A stretch of 64,000 nucleotides of DNA from Gramella sp. AN32. Lineage in GTDB: Bacteria; Bacteroidota; Bacteroidia; Flavobacteriales; Flavobacteriaceae. Position 1 is the first letter of the stretch; each line of letters begins with the position of its first letter. The DNA lies in assembly GCF_023718305.1 (NCBI RefSeq), contig NZ_QEYO01000011.1, forward strand, positions 1 through 64,000. The letters run 5' to 3'. Below the pieces are notes generated by a model. That model saw only the letters and a program-made list of their open reading frames with translations, ran no database searches and was not told the DNA's origin. Positions 1 through 10,468 of the stretch are shown piece by piece. A program made the translations under genes and the position numbers.

Positions 1-518
1 CTAAATCTTAAAGGCATCGCTGCCCCCAAAATCTATTGTCAATTCAATATGTCAATGAACTTGTCAATTATCAATTAGCAGTTATCAATTAACAATCCTA
101 AAATTGCCCTATGATCATTGCTTATTGTTTATTGATCATTGTCTTAGTTAAAACCCAGGGATTCGAACCCTTCACTATCGCCCCACCTGGCGGCCTCTTT
201 TTTTCTATCTCAATCTCTTGTTAGGAACGTCCCGCTTTCTTGCAAAGCCTGCCGGCCTTTCGTGGTAAGCGGGCATGCCTCTCAGCAAATGCGGGTGCAA
301 ATATACAACTACTTTTCTATCTAAACCAAAAGTTTTTTGAAAATTTTTAACCCCTTTTCCAAAACCTTTCCACAACAACCCAATGAACATCGCCTTACTC
401 GCTTAGCGGGGGCAAATATAACACCCCCCTTCCCCTCCAACCAAATTATTCCTCCCCTTTTTTAATGTTTTTTTGAGGAAATTTATAAGCAGTTGGAAAT
501 GAGAATCCAAAATGAAAT
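1..518. other. Intergenic region with short repeats and a tRNA-arm-like fragment
   Basis: No convincing gene is present. The first 120 bases hold repeated short words of the type TCAATTATCAATTA, and 110-143 holds two copies of TGATCATTG around TTGTTTATT. On the minus strand near 144-176 the sequence AGGGTTCGAATCCCT looks like a tRNA T-arm, but no acceptor, D or anticodon arm can be built around it, so it may be a remnant. Positions 220-290 are GC-rich with inverted segments around GCCGGC. A short reading frame at 205-390 has no recognisable features and is left uncalled. Confidence 0.4.
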
Positions 519-1226
519 TTAACTCCTTTTATTTTCGGGATTTGTAGAAGTCCATTTATCGGTAAGGTCAATATATTTAAAATCGAGGGCAGAAGATTGC
601 CTTTCCAAAATATTATCCCTAAAAGATCTTTGTAAAATATCCTCAATTAAATAGTCTTCACGGTTCTTTTCCGGATCATATTCTTCCTTTAAGGATATGT
701 CGAACATACTTGCAGTGGTGTTATACCAGAATGCCCTCCACCCACTTTTTAAATTTCTTACTAGTTCAAAAGCCGTGTCACCGGTTTGCCTATGAATCAA
801 TTTCACTAAAATCTGACCTTCAGTTCGGGTGAGTTTCTTTAATTCTGCGGAAAATTCATCTTCAATATAATTCTCCACGATTTTAGTGTAGCGCTTACGA
901 TCTCTATTGGACTTGATATGGTCCAGTCTCGAATTAAGCTCTACCAATCTTTCAGAAGCTAGTTTTGCATAAGGATATACCTTTCTTGTTTTTCTCCTTA
1001 ATATAAGGTAGCGTCTTCGATCCATGGTATTGTCGAACTTCAACTTCCGAAGTAAAACAACTTCTTCCAGATCTATGGATTCACGGGGTATGGAATCCCC
1101 CTCAATAATCATATATATCACCTGGGTAGTATCCTGCTCCTTTTCCTCAGTTTCCTGAGAGAAAACCTTAAAGCCTAAAAGCAATACTACTATGTATAAA
1201 GCGTATCTTTTCACGTAAGAGTTCAA
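519..1226 (-). CDS. DUF4294 family exported protein
   Basis: A 235-residue protein of the DUF4294 family, which is common in Bacteroidota and has no established function. Residues 1-23 form a signal peptide (basic start, hydrophobic LYIVVLLLGFKVF, then SQ), so the protein is predicted to be exported to the periplasm. The mature part is rich in charged residues and carries the repeated basic stretches DRRRYLILRRKTRKVYPYAKLA and NRDRKRY typical of the family, ending at the conserved SGWRAFWYNTTA region. It is divergent from the M42 peptidase gene at 1326 and shares a 99-base gap with it. Family assignment is from pattern memory; the function is unknown. Confidence 0.75.
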   Translation of the reverse strand: MNSYVKRYALYIVVLLLGFKVFSQETEEKEQDTTQVIYMIIEGDSIPRESIDLEEVVLLRKLKFDNTMDRRRYLILRRKTRKVYPYAKLASERLVELNSRLDHIKSNRDRKRYTKIVENYIEDEFSAELKKLTRTEGQILVKLIHRQTGDTAFELVRNLKSGWRAFWYNTTASMFDISLKEEYDPEKNREDYLIEDILQRSFRDNILERQSSALDFKYIDLTDKWTSTNPENKRS

Positions 1227-1325
1227 TTTTTTAGAAATATAAATTCTCCAAAATCATTCCAAAATTAATCAATCACAAGTTGCTCTGCTCCTAAAACTTA
1301 TTAATTTCGCTAAAAATTATGAATT

Positions 1326-2414
1326 ATGAAGCAATCTAAAATACTGGATAAGAAATCTATGAAATTTCTTGAGACTTATCTCAATAATGCTGCACCTACC
1401 GGCTATGAAGCTGAAGGCCAGAAATTATGGATGGAATATCTTAAACCTTATGTTGATGAATTTATAACCGATCCTTACGGCACTGCCGTGGGTGTTATTA
1501 ATCCAAAAGCTGAATATAAAGTAGTTATTGAAGGTCATGCTGACGAAATTTCATGGTATGTAAATTATATTAACGATGAAGGCCTTATTTATGTCGTGAG
1601 GAACGGAGGAAGTGATCATCAAATTGCCGCTTCTAAGCGAGTAAATATTCATACTAAAAACGGCATTGTAAAGGGAGTTTTTGGTTGGCCCGCGATCCAT
1701 ACAAGAGACAAGGAAAAAGAAACTTCTCCAAAAATGGATAATATCTGTATTGATGTGGGCTGCGGTAGTAAAGAAGAAGTTGAAAAGCTTGGTGTGCACG
1801 TTGGTTGCGTGATCACCTACCCTGATGATTTTTTTATTCTGAATGAGGATAAATTTGTGTGTCGAGCTTTAGATAATCGTATTGGTGGGTTCATGATCGC
1901 CCAGGTAGCAAAACTTTTGAAGGAAAATAATAAGAAATTACCCTTTGGATTGTACGTGACAAATTCTGTTCAGGAAGAAATTGGACTTCGTGGCGCTGAG
2001 ATGATCACACATCGAATTAAACCCAATGTGGCGATTGTTACAGATGTGACCCATGATACAACTACCCCCATGATCGAAAAGAAAACCAATGGTTTGAACA
2101 AAATTGGAGACGGGCCGGTAATTTCCTATGCCCCTGCAGTGCAGAATAAATTACGTGAATTGATCATTGATACCGCTGAAAAGAAAAAAATTCCTTTCCA
2201 AAGGCATGCGTCCTCACGATGGACGGGAACCGATACCGATGCATTTGCTTACAGCAATGGTGGGGTACCTTCGGCTTTAATCTCTTTACCGCTACGCTAT
2301 ATGCATACCACGGTAGAAATGGTTCATAAGAATGATGTAGAGAATGTGATCAACCTTATTTATGAATCGCTGCTGAATATTAAAGCTGGTGAAAAATTCA
2401 GTTATTTCGATTAA
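1326..2414 (+). CDS. M42 family metallopeptidase (aminopeptidase / endoglucanase M type)
   Basis: A 362-residue cytosolic metallo-aminopeptidase of the M42 family, which removes N-terminal residues from peptides in large tetrahedral assemblies. Metal-site motifs are visible in order: GHADE near residues 70-74, the bridging aspartate in ALDNRIGG near 183, the catalytic glutamate pair in QEEIGLRGAE near 217, the aspartate in TDVTHD near 240, and the final histidine in LPLRYMHTTVE near 327. The length is normal for the family. The start at 1326 follows the A-rich leader; a second ATG 12 codons in is possible. A hairpin terminator follows directly, so it is probably monocistronic. Confidence 0.88.
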   Translation: MKQSKILDKKSMKFLETYLNNAAPTGYEAEGQKLWMEYLKPYVDEFITDPYGTAVGVINPKAEYKVVIEGHADEISWYVNYINDEGLIYVVRNGGSDHQIAASKRVNIHTKNGIVKGVFGWPAIHTRDKEKETSPKMDNICIDVGCGSKEEVEKLGVHVGCVITYPDDFFILNEDKFVCRALDNRIGGFMIAQVAKLLKENNKKLPFGLYVTNSVQEEIGLRGAEMITHRIKPNVAIVTDVTHDTTTPMIEKKTNGLNKIGDGPVISYAPAVQNKLRELIIDTAEKKKIPFQRHASSRWTGTDTDAFAYSNGGVPSALISLPLRYMHTTVEMVHKNDVENVINLIYESLLNIKAGEKFSYFD

Positions 2415-2438
2415 AGAAAAAAATTTCACCTTAACACC

Positions 2439-2469
2439 AAAAGAGTCTTCCATATTGAAGGCTCTTTTT
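2439..2469 (+). terminator. Rho-independent terminator after the M42 peptidase gene
   Basis: AAAAGAGTCTTC and GAAGGCTCTTTTT form an 11-12 bp stem with one G-T wobble around a 6-base CATATT loop, ending in a T run. It lies 25 bases after the peptidase stop codon. Confidence 0.75.
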
Positions 2470-2539
2470 ATTTCTCATAGAATTTTTCACAAATATTTAA
2501 ATATTGCTGAACGCTTTTCCTTCTATATTTAAAGAAAAA

Positions 2540-3622
2540 ATGACCTTAACTCCCAACGATGTTAATACGATCATGACCGATACTCATGAAGCGGTGAAAT
2601 TGGCCAATCTGGTTTACGTTTCAGAAAAGCACTTATCAATTCGAAGAAAAAAAGTTGGAAGGGGTTTTTCCTACTATAAGGAGGAAAATAAAGTTTCTGA
2701 TAAGGACATATTAGATAGAATAAAAAAACTTGTGATACCTCCGGCCTGGGAAGAAGTGAAGATTACCCATCTTACTAATGGCCACTTACAGGTGGTAGGC
2801 CGTGATGAAAAGAATAGAAAGCAATATTTATATCATCCCATCTGGTCCAAAGTTCGCAACGAAACCAAGTTTTTTAAAATGACGGCCTTTGGAAAAATTC
2901 TTCCAAAAATTAGAAAACAGGTCAATAAAGATCTTGAATTAAAAGGGATGCCACGAAGAAAAGTTCTCGCCCTTGTAGTGCGACTTTTAGAAGAAACCCA
3001 TATTCGTATTGGTAATCACTACTACGCCAAGAATAATAACACTTATGGCCTTTCTACTTTTAGAACTAAACATGTAAAAACTTTTGACGAGGGAATAAAG
3101 TTTGAATTTGTGGGCAAAAAAGGAAAAGAGCATTCTATTACCGTGGAAAACAAGAAATTGATCGATCTCATTAATAGGTGCGAGGAAATTCCCGGATGGG
3201 AATTATTCAAATTCTATGATGAAAATGGTGAAAAACAATCTGTTGATAGCGGGATGATTAACGATTATATCCATGAATTAAGCGGCGATCAGTTTTCAGC
3301 AAAAGATTTTAGGACCTGGTCTGCCACCAAAATATTTTTCGAAACCTTAATTGAAAAAGGTTATGATCATGAAGAAAAGCAGAACAAAAAAAATATATTA
3401 GCAGCCTTTGATTCTGCTGCGGAAGGTTTGGGAAATACCAGGGCGGTTTGTCGCAGTTATTATGTGCATCCCAAGGTAGTGAATACTTATGAAACCGGCG
3501 AGATTGTTCCTTACTTCAAAAAAGTAAGGGGGGATAAAAAGCCAACTTATGATGAGCTTTCAGAAACGGAAAAAGCGATCCAAAACCTGATTAAAGATTA
3601 TGAAATAGAAATTAAAGAGTAA
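2540..3622 (+). CDS. Type IB DNA topoisomerase
   Basis: A eukaryote- and poxvirus-like type IB topoisomerase, which relaxes supercoils through a 3'-phosphotyrosyl intermediate. I place the start at the ATG at 2540, preceded by AAAGAAAAA, giving 360 residues; an upstream TTG at 2504 would add 12 residues of no family resemblance. Visible catalytic signatures are the arginine in ETHIRIGN, the arginine in FSAKDFRTWSATK, and the nucleophilic tyrosine in AVCRSYYVHPKVV. The N-terminal part (VIPPAWEEVKI, GRDEKNRKQYLYH) is the conserved DNA-clamping domain. Bacterial members of this length are usually single-copy accessory topoisomerases. The gene is followed within 51 bases by the CBS/nucleotidyltransferase gene. 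Confidence 0.9.
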   Translation: MTLTPNDVNTIMTDTHEAVKLANLVYVSEKHLSIRRKKVGRGFSYYKEENKVSDKDILDRIKKLVIPPAWEEVKITHLTNGHLQVVGRDEKNRKQYLYHPIWSKVRNETKFFKMTAFGKILPKIRKQVNKDLELKGMPRRKVLALVVRLLEETHIRIGNHYYAKNNNTYGLSTFRTKHVKTFDEGIKFEFVGKKGKEHSITVENKKLIDLINRCEEIPGWELFKFYDENGEKQSVDSGMINDYIHELSGDQFSAKDFRTWSATKIFFETLIEKGYDHEEKQNKKNILAAFDSAAEGLGNTRAVCRSYYVHPKVVNTYETGEIVPYFKKVRGDKKPTYDELSETEKAIQNLIKDYEIEIKE

Positions 3623-3673
3623 TTTCTCCACATTCCTTCTCTGCATTTGGCATATTTCAGATATTTTTGAAAT

Positions 3674-5596
3674 ATGATTAATTCTATTGCCTTACGTATT
3701 GCTGATTTTTTGAGCAACTATCCCCCTTTTTCTTTATTGGAGAAATCCCAACTTTTAGAAATTTCAAAAAGCATTCGTGTTATCTATTTTGAACAGGGAA
3801 AGACAATTTTTCAAAAAGATGAAAAAGTTCACGAATACTTTTATATCGTTCAAAAAGGGGCGGTGGACCTTCAAAAAGCTTCGGAAAATGAACTACCGGA
3901 AACTATAGATAAATGTGACGAAGGCGATATTTTTGGCTTAAGACCTCTGTTTGCACAGGAAAACTATCAAATCAGCGCTATTGCCGCAGAAGAATGCGTG
4001 ATCTATGCGATCCCTTTAAAAGAGTTCAAACCCATGGCCGTCCAAAATGCCAATGTGGGGAATTTCTTAATTGAAAGTTTTGCATCCAATACCCGTAATC
4101 CTTACGCAACGGTAAATCGTGGAACCTTATTTTCCGAAGAAGAAAAAGAAATAGGTTTTAAACGTGAAAATTTATTTGATCTACAGCTTATTCCGGTTTC
4201 AAAGAAAATACTCCTAGTTTCTCCGGAAATGAGCATCGAAAAAGCAGCAATTTCAATGAGTAAAAAGCGGATTGGTTCAGTGATCGTTGCCGAAAATAAA
4301 ATTCCGCTGGGGATAGTGACCGATGTTGATTTCCGTGAGAAAGTGGTGACCGGGAAAGTGGGGATTGAAGAACCCATAAGTGCCATTATGAATTCTCCGG
4401 TAATTTGTTATTCCAAGAACATTACGCTAGCCCAGGCACAGCTTACCATGATGAAGCACAATATCAATCATATTTGTATCACCAAGGATGGCACACCCAA
4501 TACGAAGGTGAAAGGAATTGTTTCTGAACATGACCTTATGGTCTCCCAGGGAAATAACCCTGCGGTTCTTATGAAGGCCATCAAGCGGTCCAGCAGTACA
4601 AAAGGCCTGAAGCGGATTCGGAATAAAATTCTCTTTCTATTGGAAGGTTATCTTAAAAGCAACATTCCGGTGACGCACATTTCCAAGATCATGTTTGAAC
4701 TGAATGATGCTACGATTAAAAGAGTGATTGAACGCTGTCTTGAAAAGATGGATACAAAACCTCCTGTAAAATTTGCCTGGATGACGTTGGGAAGTCAGGG
4801 AAGAAAAGAGCAATTATTACATACAGATCAGGATAATGCGCTTGTTTTTGAAGATGTTCCGGAAGAAGAACTGGAAGCTACCCGGAAATATTTTTTATAC
4901 CTATCGGAGAGGATTACCAAACGATTAAATATGATAGGCTATGATTTTTGCCCTGCAGAAATGATGGCCAGAAACCCAAAATATTGCCTTTCTTTAACCG
5001 AATGGAAAGAACAGTTTTCTGAATGGGTTACAGAATCTGGTACAGATGAAATTTTACTTTGCCAGATATTTTTTGATTTTGATATTGCCTTCGGGGATGT
5101 TCGCTTAACAAATTCCATTGCAGATCATGTTTATGATATTTTGAAGAATAACCGCCTATTTCTAAATCGTCTCGCCGCACAGGCCTTGAGAAATCCCTCG
5201 CCTCTTGGGTTTTTCAGGCAATTCCTGGTGGAACAGGATGGGGAGAATAAAGATTTTTTCGATATCAAAAAACGAGGTTTAATGCCTTTGACAGATGCTG
5301 CAAGACTTCTAATCCTGGAGCATCGCGTTAAAAACATTAGCAATACTGCAGAACGTTTTGAGAAACTGGCTCAACTTGAGCCGAATAATAAAGAAATTTA
5401 TCAGGCTTCAGCTTATTCGTCTAAGGCCCTACTGAAATTCAGGACAAAACAGGGACTTCGCCATAAAGACAGCGGGCGTTATATCAATCTCGAAGATTTG
5501 GGCAAGGAAGATAAAATAAAACTGAAACGCTGTTTTAAGACTATTAAAGAACTTCAGGAATTGATCAAGTTACGATTTGAAACCGCTTATTACTAA
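3674..5596 (+). CDS. Cyclic-nucleotide-binding / CBS / DUF294 nucleotidyltransferase protein
   Basis: A 640-residue multidomain cytosolic protein. Residues ~15-140 form a cNMP-binding fold (FEQGKTIFQKDEKVHEYFYIVQKG); ~170-290 hold two CBS motifs (AAISMSKKRIGSVIVAENKIPLGIVTDVDF and the second ending KGIVSEHDLM); ~320-640 are a DUF294 nucleotidyltransferase plus substrate-binding domain with the signature LGSQGRKEQLLHTDQDNA (GS..R..D.D). The family resembles GlnD-like nucleotidyltransferases, but the substrate is unknown. Only 2 bases separate its stop from the exonuclease gene, a pairing seen in many bacteria, so the two are almost certainly co-transcribed and probably act together in a nucleotide-signalled response. 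Confidence 0.88.
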   Translation: MINSIALRIADFLSNYPPFSLLEKSQLLEISKSIRVIYFEQGKTIFQKDEKVHEYFYIVQKGAVDLQKASENELPETIDKCDEGDIFGLRPLFAQENYQISAIAAEECVIYAIPLKEFKPMAVQNANVGNFLIESFASNTRNPYATVNRGTLFSEEEKEIGFKRENLFDLQLIPVSKKILLVSPEMSIEKAAISMSKKRIGSVIVAENKIPLGIVTDVDFREKVVTGKVGIEEPISAIMNSPVICYSKNITLAQAQLTMMKHNINHICITKDGTPNTKVKGIVSEHDLMVSQGNNPAVLMKAIKRSSSTKGLKRIRNKILFLLEGYLKSNIPVTHISKIMFELNDATIKRVIERCLEKMDTKPPVKFAWMTLGSQGRKEQLLHTDQDNALVFEDVPEEELEATRKYFLYLSERITKRLNMIGYDFCPAEMMARNPKYCLSLTEWKEQFSEWVTESGTDEILLCQIFFDFDIAFGDVRLTNSIADHVYDILKNNRLFLNRLAAQALRNPSPLGFFRQFLVEQDGENKDFFDIKKRGLMPLTDAARLLILEHRVKNISNTAERFEKLAQLEPNNKEIYQASAYSSKALLKFRTKQGLRHKDSGRYINLEDLGKEDKIKLKRCFKTIKELQELIKLRFETAYY

Positions 5597-5598
5597 AG

Positions 5599-6261
5599 AT
5601 GAAATTCAACTGGTTTAATACTAAAAAACGCAACCAAAATCAACCGTATTTCTGGCAGAAATATTCTGAAAAGTTTGAAAAAAAAACACCCGAGAATATT
5701 GATGAGATCAAATTTGTGGTGTTTGACACAGAAGCTACAGGTTTTGATTTTGAGAAAGATCGAATTTTGAGTATTGGCGCGGTTAGGGTACAAAATAGAG
5801 AGATTAAAATAAGTGAGAATTTTGAAGTTTACCTGGAACAAGAACGTTTTAATCCTGAAACGGTTAAAATCCACGGAATTATTCAGAATGAAAAGTTCGA
5901 AAAAGTCGAAGAACTGGAAGCTTTGAAATTATTTCTTGCATACATAGAAAACTCGGTGCTCGTTGCCCATCATGCAGGCTTCGATCTTAAGATGGTAAAC
6001 AAAGCTCTAAAAAGGCATAATTTACCCAAACTGAAAAACAAATTTCTGGACACGGCTTATTTATATAAAAAAACACGAATTGCCACCAATTTTATCGATC
6101 CCAATAAAATGTACTCGCTGGATGATATCGCCGAAGATTATAATATTGAAGCAATAGACAGGCATACCGCAACGGGTGATGCATTTATTACTGCGCTTAT
6201 ATTTATGAAGTTGTTGGGGAAAATTAAGAGCAAAGGTAAGTTACCGCTTCGAACGTATTAA
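5599..6261 (+). CDS. DnaQ-like 3'-5' exonuclease (DEDDh)
   Basis: A 220-residue exonuclease of the DnaQ/PolC-epsilon fold. Exo I is FVVFDTEATGFDFEKDRILSIGA near residue 36 with D and E as metal ligands; Exo II is the VLVAHHAGFDLKMVN segment near 120; Exo III is DRHTATGDAFITALIF with the DEDDh histidine and aspartate. It starts 2 bases after the CBS/nucleotidyltransferase gene and is translationally linked to it. Stand-alone proteins of this type process DNA or RNA 3' ends; the context suggests a partner role to the nucleotidyltransferase rather than replicative proofreading. The end lies 15 bases before the convergent acs gene. Confidence 0.88.
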   Translation: MKFNWFNTKKRNQNQPYFWQKYSEKFEKKTPENIDEIKFVVFDTEATGFDFEKDRILSIGAVRVQNREIKISENFEVYLEQERFNPETVKIHGIIQNEKFEKVEELEALKLFLAYIENSVLVAHHAGFDLKMVNKALKRHNLPKLKNKFLDTAYLYKKTRIATNFIDPNKMYSLDDIAEDYNIEAIDRHTATGDAFITALIFMKLLGKIKSKGKLPLRTY

Positions 6262-6276
6262 TTTTATAGATACTCC

Positions 6277-8184
6277 TTATAGCGCTCCATTAATGATTTC
6301 TTCTACAACTTCAGGATTCAGCAAAGTAGAAGTATCCCCCAGGTCTGAGGTATCCCCGGAAGCAATTTTCCGAAGAATTCTTCGCATAATCTTTCCACTT
6401 CTTGTTTTAGGCAAACCTTCAACAAACTGAATTTTATCGGGTTTGGCAATAGGCCCTATTTTATCTGAAATCGTTTGTTTGATCTCTTTTCGAAGATTAT
6501 CACGATCTCTTGATTCACCAAATTCTTTTAGAATTATAAATCCGTATAAAGCATTTCCCTTTACATCATGAGGAAATCCAACCACTGCAGACTCGGCTAC
6601 CGCCGGATGTTCGTTAATGGCATCTTCAATAGGCGCTGTACCCAAATTATGACCGGAAACAATAATCACATCGTCTACCCTTCCTGTAATCCTGTAATAA
6701 CCAACTTCATCTCTTAAAGCCCCGTCACCGGTAAAGTACATATTTTCAAAAGTTGAAAAATAAGTTTCCCTATACCGGTCATGATTCCCATAAATGGTTC
6801 TGGCCATTGAAGGCCATGGATATTTTATACATAATCTACCGTCTACCTGATTTCCCTTTATTTCATTTCCTTCCTCATCCATTAATACTGGTTGAATTCC
6901 GGGAAAAGGTAAAGTTGCAAAGGTTGGTTTTGTAGGCGTGGCAAAAGGAATGGGAGAAATCATGATTCCGCCGGTTTCAGTTTGCCACCAGGTATCTACA
7001 ATCGGGCTCTTATTTTTACCAATATTATTATCATACCAGTGCCATGCTTCTTCATTAATTGGCTCTCCAACGGTTCCCAAAACTTTTAAAGAAGAAAGGT
7101 CGTGTTTCGTTACGAATTCTAAATCCTTTTTTGCAAGCGCCCTAATTGCGGTAGGTGCCGTGTAAAATTGATTTACTTTATGTTTTTCAATGATTTCCCA
7201 GAACCTACCAAAATCGGGATAACTGGGAACTCCTTCAAACATCACCGTGGTGGCACCGTTGGCCAAAGGCCCGTAAAGGATATAAGAATGACCCGTAATC
7301 CAGCCAATATCGGCCGTGCACCAATAAACATCATCATTATTATAATTGAAAATATTCTTAAAGGTATAAGCTGAATACACCATATATCCCGCGGTGGTAT
7401 GCAACATACCCTTCGGCTTTCCGGTAGATCCTGAAGTATATAAAATAAATAAGGGATCTTCTGCATCCATGATTTCAGGAGCGCAATCTTCTGAAGCGTT
7501 CTTCATTAATGGTTCCAGCCATTCATCGCGACCGTCTTTAATGTTTATATTAGAACCAGTCCTTTTTACCACCAATACTGAATTAACCTCAGGACAGTCC
7601 TCGAGCGCTTTATCTACAATCCCTTTAAGATCGATCGTTTTTTCTCCACGATAAGAACCATCAGCAGTAATTAGTATCTTACAATCTGCATCTACCGTTC
7701 TTGTGGCTAATGCTGATGCTGAAAATCCTGCGAATACTACAGAATGTACCGCGCCAATCCGGGCACAGGCCAGCACCACATAGGCAAGTTCCGGGATCAT
7801 GGGAAGATAAATCCCAACCTTATCCCCTTTCTTAACGCCTTTAGATTTTAGTACATTGGCGACCTTGTTTACTTTCTTATGTAATTCACTATAGGTTAAA
7901 TGGAGCGCTTTCTCTTTCGGGTCATTGGGTTCCCAAATGATCGCCGTTTTTTCCCCTTTCGTTAAAAGGTGCCTGTCTATACAATTTTCAGTAATATTTA
8001 ATTTGGCATTTTCAAACCATTTTACTTCCGGTTTTGAGAAATCCCAACTCAAAACATTATCCCATTTTTTTCTCCAGACGAAATGTTCTTCGGCAATTTC
8101 CTGCCAGAATTTTTCAGGTTCGCGCACTGATTTTCGATAAACCTGGAAATATTCTTCTAAATTTTTTATGTGATAATTACTCAT
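6277..8184 (-). CDS. acs: Acetyl-CoA synthetase
   Basis: AMP-forming acetate-CoA ligase, 635 residues, the normal length. It activates acetate to acetyl-adenylate and then acetyl-CoA. Visible motifs are the adenylation P-loop YTSGSTGKPKG near 250, WWQTETGG near 400, the hinge region YYRITGRVDDVI near 505, and the C-terminal catalytic lysine in PKTRSGKIMRR near 600, which is the classic acetylation-regulated lysine. It lacks a signal peptide and is cytosolic. It is monocistronic on the minus strand, with a 158-base gap to purC. The leader at 8186-8260 contains the palindrome TAACCGGTTA, which could be an operator, but this is not established. Confidence 0.96.
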   Translation of the reverse strand: MSNYHIKNLEEYFQVYRKSVREPEKFWQEIAEEHFVWRKKWDNVLSWDFSKPEVKWFENAKLNITENCIDRHLLTKGEKTAIIWEPNDPKEKALHLTYSELHKKVNKVANVLKSKGVKKGDKVGIYLPMIPELAYVVLACARIGAVHSVVFAGFSASALATRTVDADCKILITADGSYRGEKTIDLKGIVDKALEDCPEVNSVLVVKRTGSNINIKDGRDEWLEPLMKNASEDCAPEIMDAEDPLFILYTSGSTGKPKGMLHTTAGYMVYSAYTFKNIFNYNNDDVYWCTADIGWITGHSYILYGPLANGATTVMFEGVPSYPDFGRFWEIIEKHKVNQFYTAPTAIRALAKKDLEFVTKHDLSSLKVLGTVGEPINEEAWHWYDNNIGKNKSPIVDTWWQTETGGIMISPIPFATPTKPTFATLPFPGIQPVLMDEEGNEIKGNQVDGRLCIKYPWPSMARTIYGNHDRYRETYFSTFENMYFTGDGALRDEVGYYRITGRVDDVIIVSGHNLGTAPIEDAINEHPAVAESAVVGFPHDVKGNALYGFIILKEFGESRDRDNLRKEIKQTISDKIGPIAKPDKIQFVEGLPKTRSGKIMRRILRKIASGDTSDLGDTSTLLNPEVVEEIINGAL

Positions 8185-8342
8185 AATTATGGGATTTCAA
8201 AAAATAGGAAAACCGGCCTAACCGGTTATATCCTCTAAATTTATTAAAATAAGAGAGAATCGAAAAAGAAAGCCGAAGATTATTAATGGAGAATTCGTAA
8301 AAATTGGAGAATAGTACATCAGACTTTTTGAAAATCATGAAT

Positions 8343-9296
8343 TTATCCAGTCTTTAAAAAAGAATTTACATTTTCTGTGATTCGGGATTCAATATTGGAG
8401 ACATCTGCTTTCTTAAAGTTTTCTCCGGTGATATTTTCATAAAGCTCTATATATCTTTCTGAAACTGTTTCAATATATTCATCACTCATCTCTGGAACTG
8501 ATTGACCTTCCAGCCCCTGAAAACCATTAGAAATAAGCCACTGTCTTACAAATTCCTTAGAAAGCTGTTTTTGCATTTCTCCCTTTTCCTGTCTTTCGGA
8601 ATATCCTTCCGCATAAAAATATCTGGAAGAGTCTGGCGTATGGATTTCATCGATCAAAACGATCTCCCCTTCCGCAGTTTTTCCAAATTCATATTTTGTG
8701 TCTACCAAGATTAGATCCTGCTTTGCAGCAATTTCAGTACCTCTTTGAAAGAGTTTTCGTGTAAATTCTTCCAGTTTTAAATAATCTTCTTCGGAAACAA
8801 TTCCGCGTTTGATAATATTCTCTCTGGAAATATCTTCATCGTGATCACCTTTTTCGGCTTTTGTTGCCGGGGTGATAATGGGTTGTGGAAATTTGTCATT
8901 TTCCTGCATTCCTTCAGGCATCTCTACTCCGCATAATTCTCTTTTACCTGCTTTATATTCTCTGGCGGCATGACCAGATAAATATCCGCGGATTACCATT
9001 TCAACTAAAAAAGGCTGGCATTTTTTGCCTATGGCAACATTCGGGTCTGGAGTAGCTTCTAACCAGTTAGGTACAATATCCTGGGTTTGTTCCATCATTT
9101 TAGTCGCTATCTGGTTAAGGATTTGACCTTTATAGGGAATACCTTTAGGCATCACCACATCAAATGCCGAGAGCCTATCAGTCGCGACCATTAGCAAACG
9201 ATCATTTTCCAAAAAATAAACATCTCTTACTTTTCCCTTGTAAACCTTCTGCTGGCCCGGAAAATTAAAATTGGTTTTTGTAATAGTATTGTTCAT
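8343..9296 (-). CDS. purC: Phosphoribosylaminoimidazole-succinocarboxamide synthase
   Basis: SAICAR synthase, 317 residues, in de novo purine biosynthesis; it joins aspartate to CAIR with ATP. Family signatures are the N-terminal [46 protein letters not shown], and [30 protein letters not shown]. The ~310-residue length corresponds to the longer, eukaryote-like form found in Bacteroidota. It sits 8 bases downstream of phoH on the same strand, so the two are likely to be one transcript. Confidence 0.95.
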   Translation of the reverse strand: MNNTITKTNFNFPGQQKVYKGKVRDVYFLENDRLLMVATDRLSAFDVVMPKGIPYKGQILNQIATKMMEQTQDIVPNWLEATPDPNVAIGKKCQPFLVEMVIRGYLSGHAAREYKAGKRELCGVEMPEGMQENDKFPQPIITPATKAEKGDHDEDISRENIIKRGIVSEEDYLKLEEFTRKLFQRGTEIAAKQDLILVDTKYEFGKTAEGEIVLIDEIHTPDSSRYFYAEGYSERQEKGEMQKQLSKEFVRQWLISNGFQGLEGQSVPEMSDEYIETVSERYIELYENITGENFKKADVSNIESRITENVNSFLKTG

Positions 9297-9304
9297 TTGT
9301 TGCT

Positions 9305-10258
9305 TTAATCGTTGTGTTCAATTGTTTTGTAGGCCGCGATCACCTTTTTAACTAACCTATGACGTATCACATCTTTATCATCCAAATAAATCATGCCTAC
9401 CCCTTTTACATCTTTCAGAATAAGTAAAGCTTCTTTTAATCCTGAAATTACGCGGCGTGGTAAATCTATTTGTCCCGGATCGCCGGTGATCAAGAATTTA
9501 GCATTTTTACCCATTCGGGTTAAAAACATTTTCATTTGCGCATGAGTCGTGTTTTGTGCCTCATCAAGGATTACAAAAGCATGGTCCAGCGTTCTTCCCC
9601 GCATAAAAGCCAAGGGTGCGATCTGGATCACTCCTTTTTCGATAAAAATTTCCAGTTTTTCATGGGGGATCATATCGCGTAGGGCATCATACAACGGCTG
9701 CATATAAGGATCCAGTTTTTCTTTTAGATCACCAGGCAGAAAACCTAAATTTTCCCCTGCTTCTACTGCGGGTCTGGTTAAAATGATCCTTTTCACCTGC
9801 TTTTCTTTTAAAGCCTTTACCGCTAAAGCGACACCAGTATAAGTTTTCCCTGTTCCCGCAGGTCCAATCGCAAAAAGTAAGTCATTATGTTTGGACAATT
9901 CCACCATTTTACGCTGATTGGCAGTCTGTGCTTTAATGACCTTTCCGCTAATTCCATGCACAATGGTTTCCCCGCTTTCCTTAGAGGTGGAATAATCTTC
10001 CTCACTGTTGCTGGATAAAACACGCTCAATAGTATTTTCATCCAGCTTATTATATTTTCCAAAATGATCCATGAGCATGGTGAAGCGTTTATCGAATTCG
10101 TCAAGCATTTCTTCATCACCGAAAACTCGAATATTACTCCCTCGTGCGACAATTTTTAACTTGGGAAAATATTTTTTTAAAAGTTCAATATGTTCATTTT
10201 GCTGCCCGAAGAATTCACGTGGGCTAATTTCTGAGAGTTCGATAAGAAGTTCGTTCAA
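9305..10258 (-). CDS. phoH: PhoH family ATPase
   Basis: A 317-residue cytosolic PhoH-family P-loop ATPase, related to RNA-helicase-like proteins linked to RNA and ribosome metabolism. An N-terminal KH-like segment ([19 protein letters not shown], ~35-60) precedes the Walker A motif [20 protein letters not shown] near 130 and the Walker B motif [13 protein letters not shown] near 227. It is followed at 8 bases by purC. The divergent gene at 10469 shares a ~200-base control region with it. Confidence 0.92.
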   Translation of the reverse strand: MNELLIELSEISPREFFGQQNEHIELLKKYFPKLKIVARGSNIRVFGDEEMLDEFDKRFTMLMDHFGKYNKLDENTIERVLSSNSEEDYSTSKESGETIVHGISGKVIKAQTANQRKMVELSKHNDLLFAIGPAGTGKTYTGVALAVKALKEKQVKRIILTRPAVEAGENLGFLPGDLKEKLDPYMQPLYDALRDMIPHEKLEIFIEKGVIQIAPLAFMRGRTLDHAFVILDEAQNTTHAQMKMFLTRMGKNAKFLITGDPGQIDLPRRVISGLKEALLILKDVKGVGMIYLDDKDVIRHRLVKKVIAAYKTIEHND

Positions 10259-10468
10259 AAGCTGTGGTTTTTTAGAATAAGTATTCCAAGGAATACCTCG
10301 TTTTTATTTGTGCTACGCAATTCAAATTCCTAATTTTGAAAGCTGTTTTCCAGTGATATTTTTCCGTTTACTCTTAAGGGAATAACTTAAAATAAAATTA
10401 TATTCGCCTTCTATACAAACTTAAGGAAAATAACGAATTTCAGATTAAAAATATATTAACAATTGCCT

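Noticed and set aside
144..176. A complete tRNA gene on the minus strand
   Set aside because: Only a T-arm-like GGGTTCGAATCCC is present; no acceptor, D or anticodon arm can be paired.
205..390. A 61-codon gene on the minus strand
   Set aside because: Encoded by GC-rich inverted repeat sequence with no recognisable domain or leader.
2504..2539. A TTG start for topoisomerase IB
   Set aside because: The ATG at 2540 has a better leader and the added residues have no conservation.
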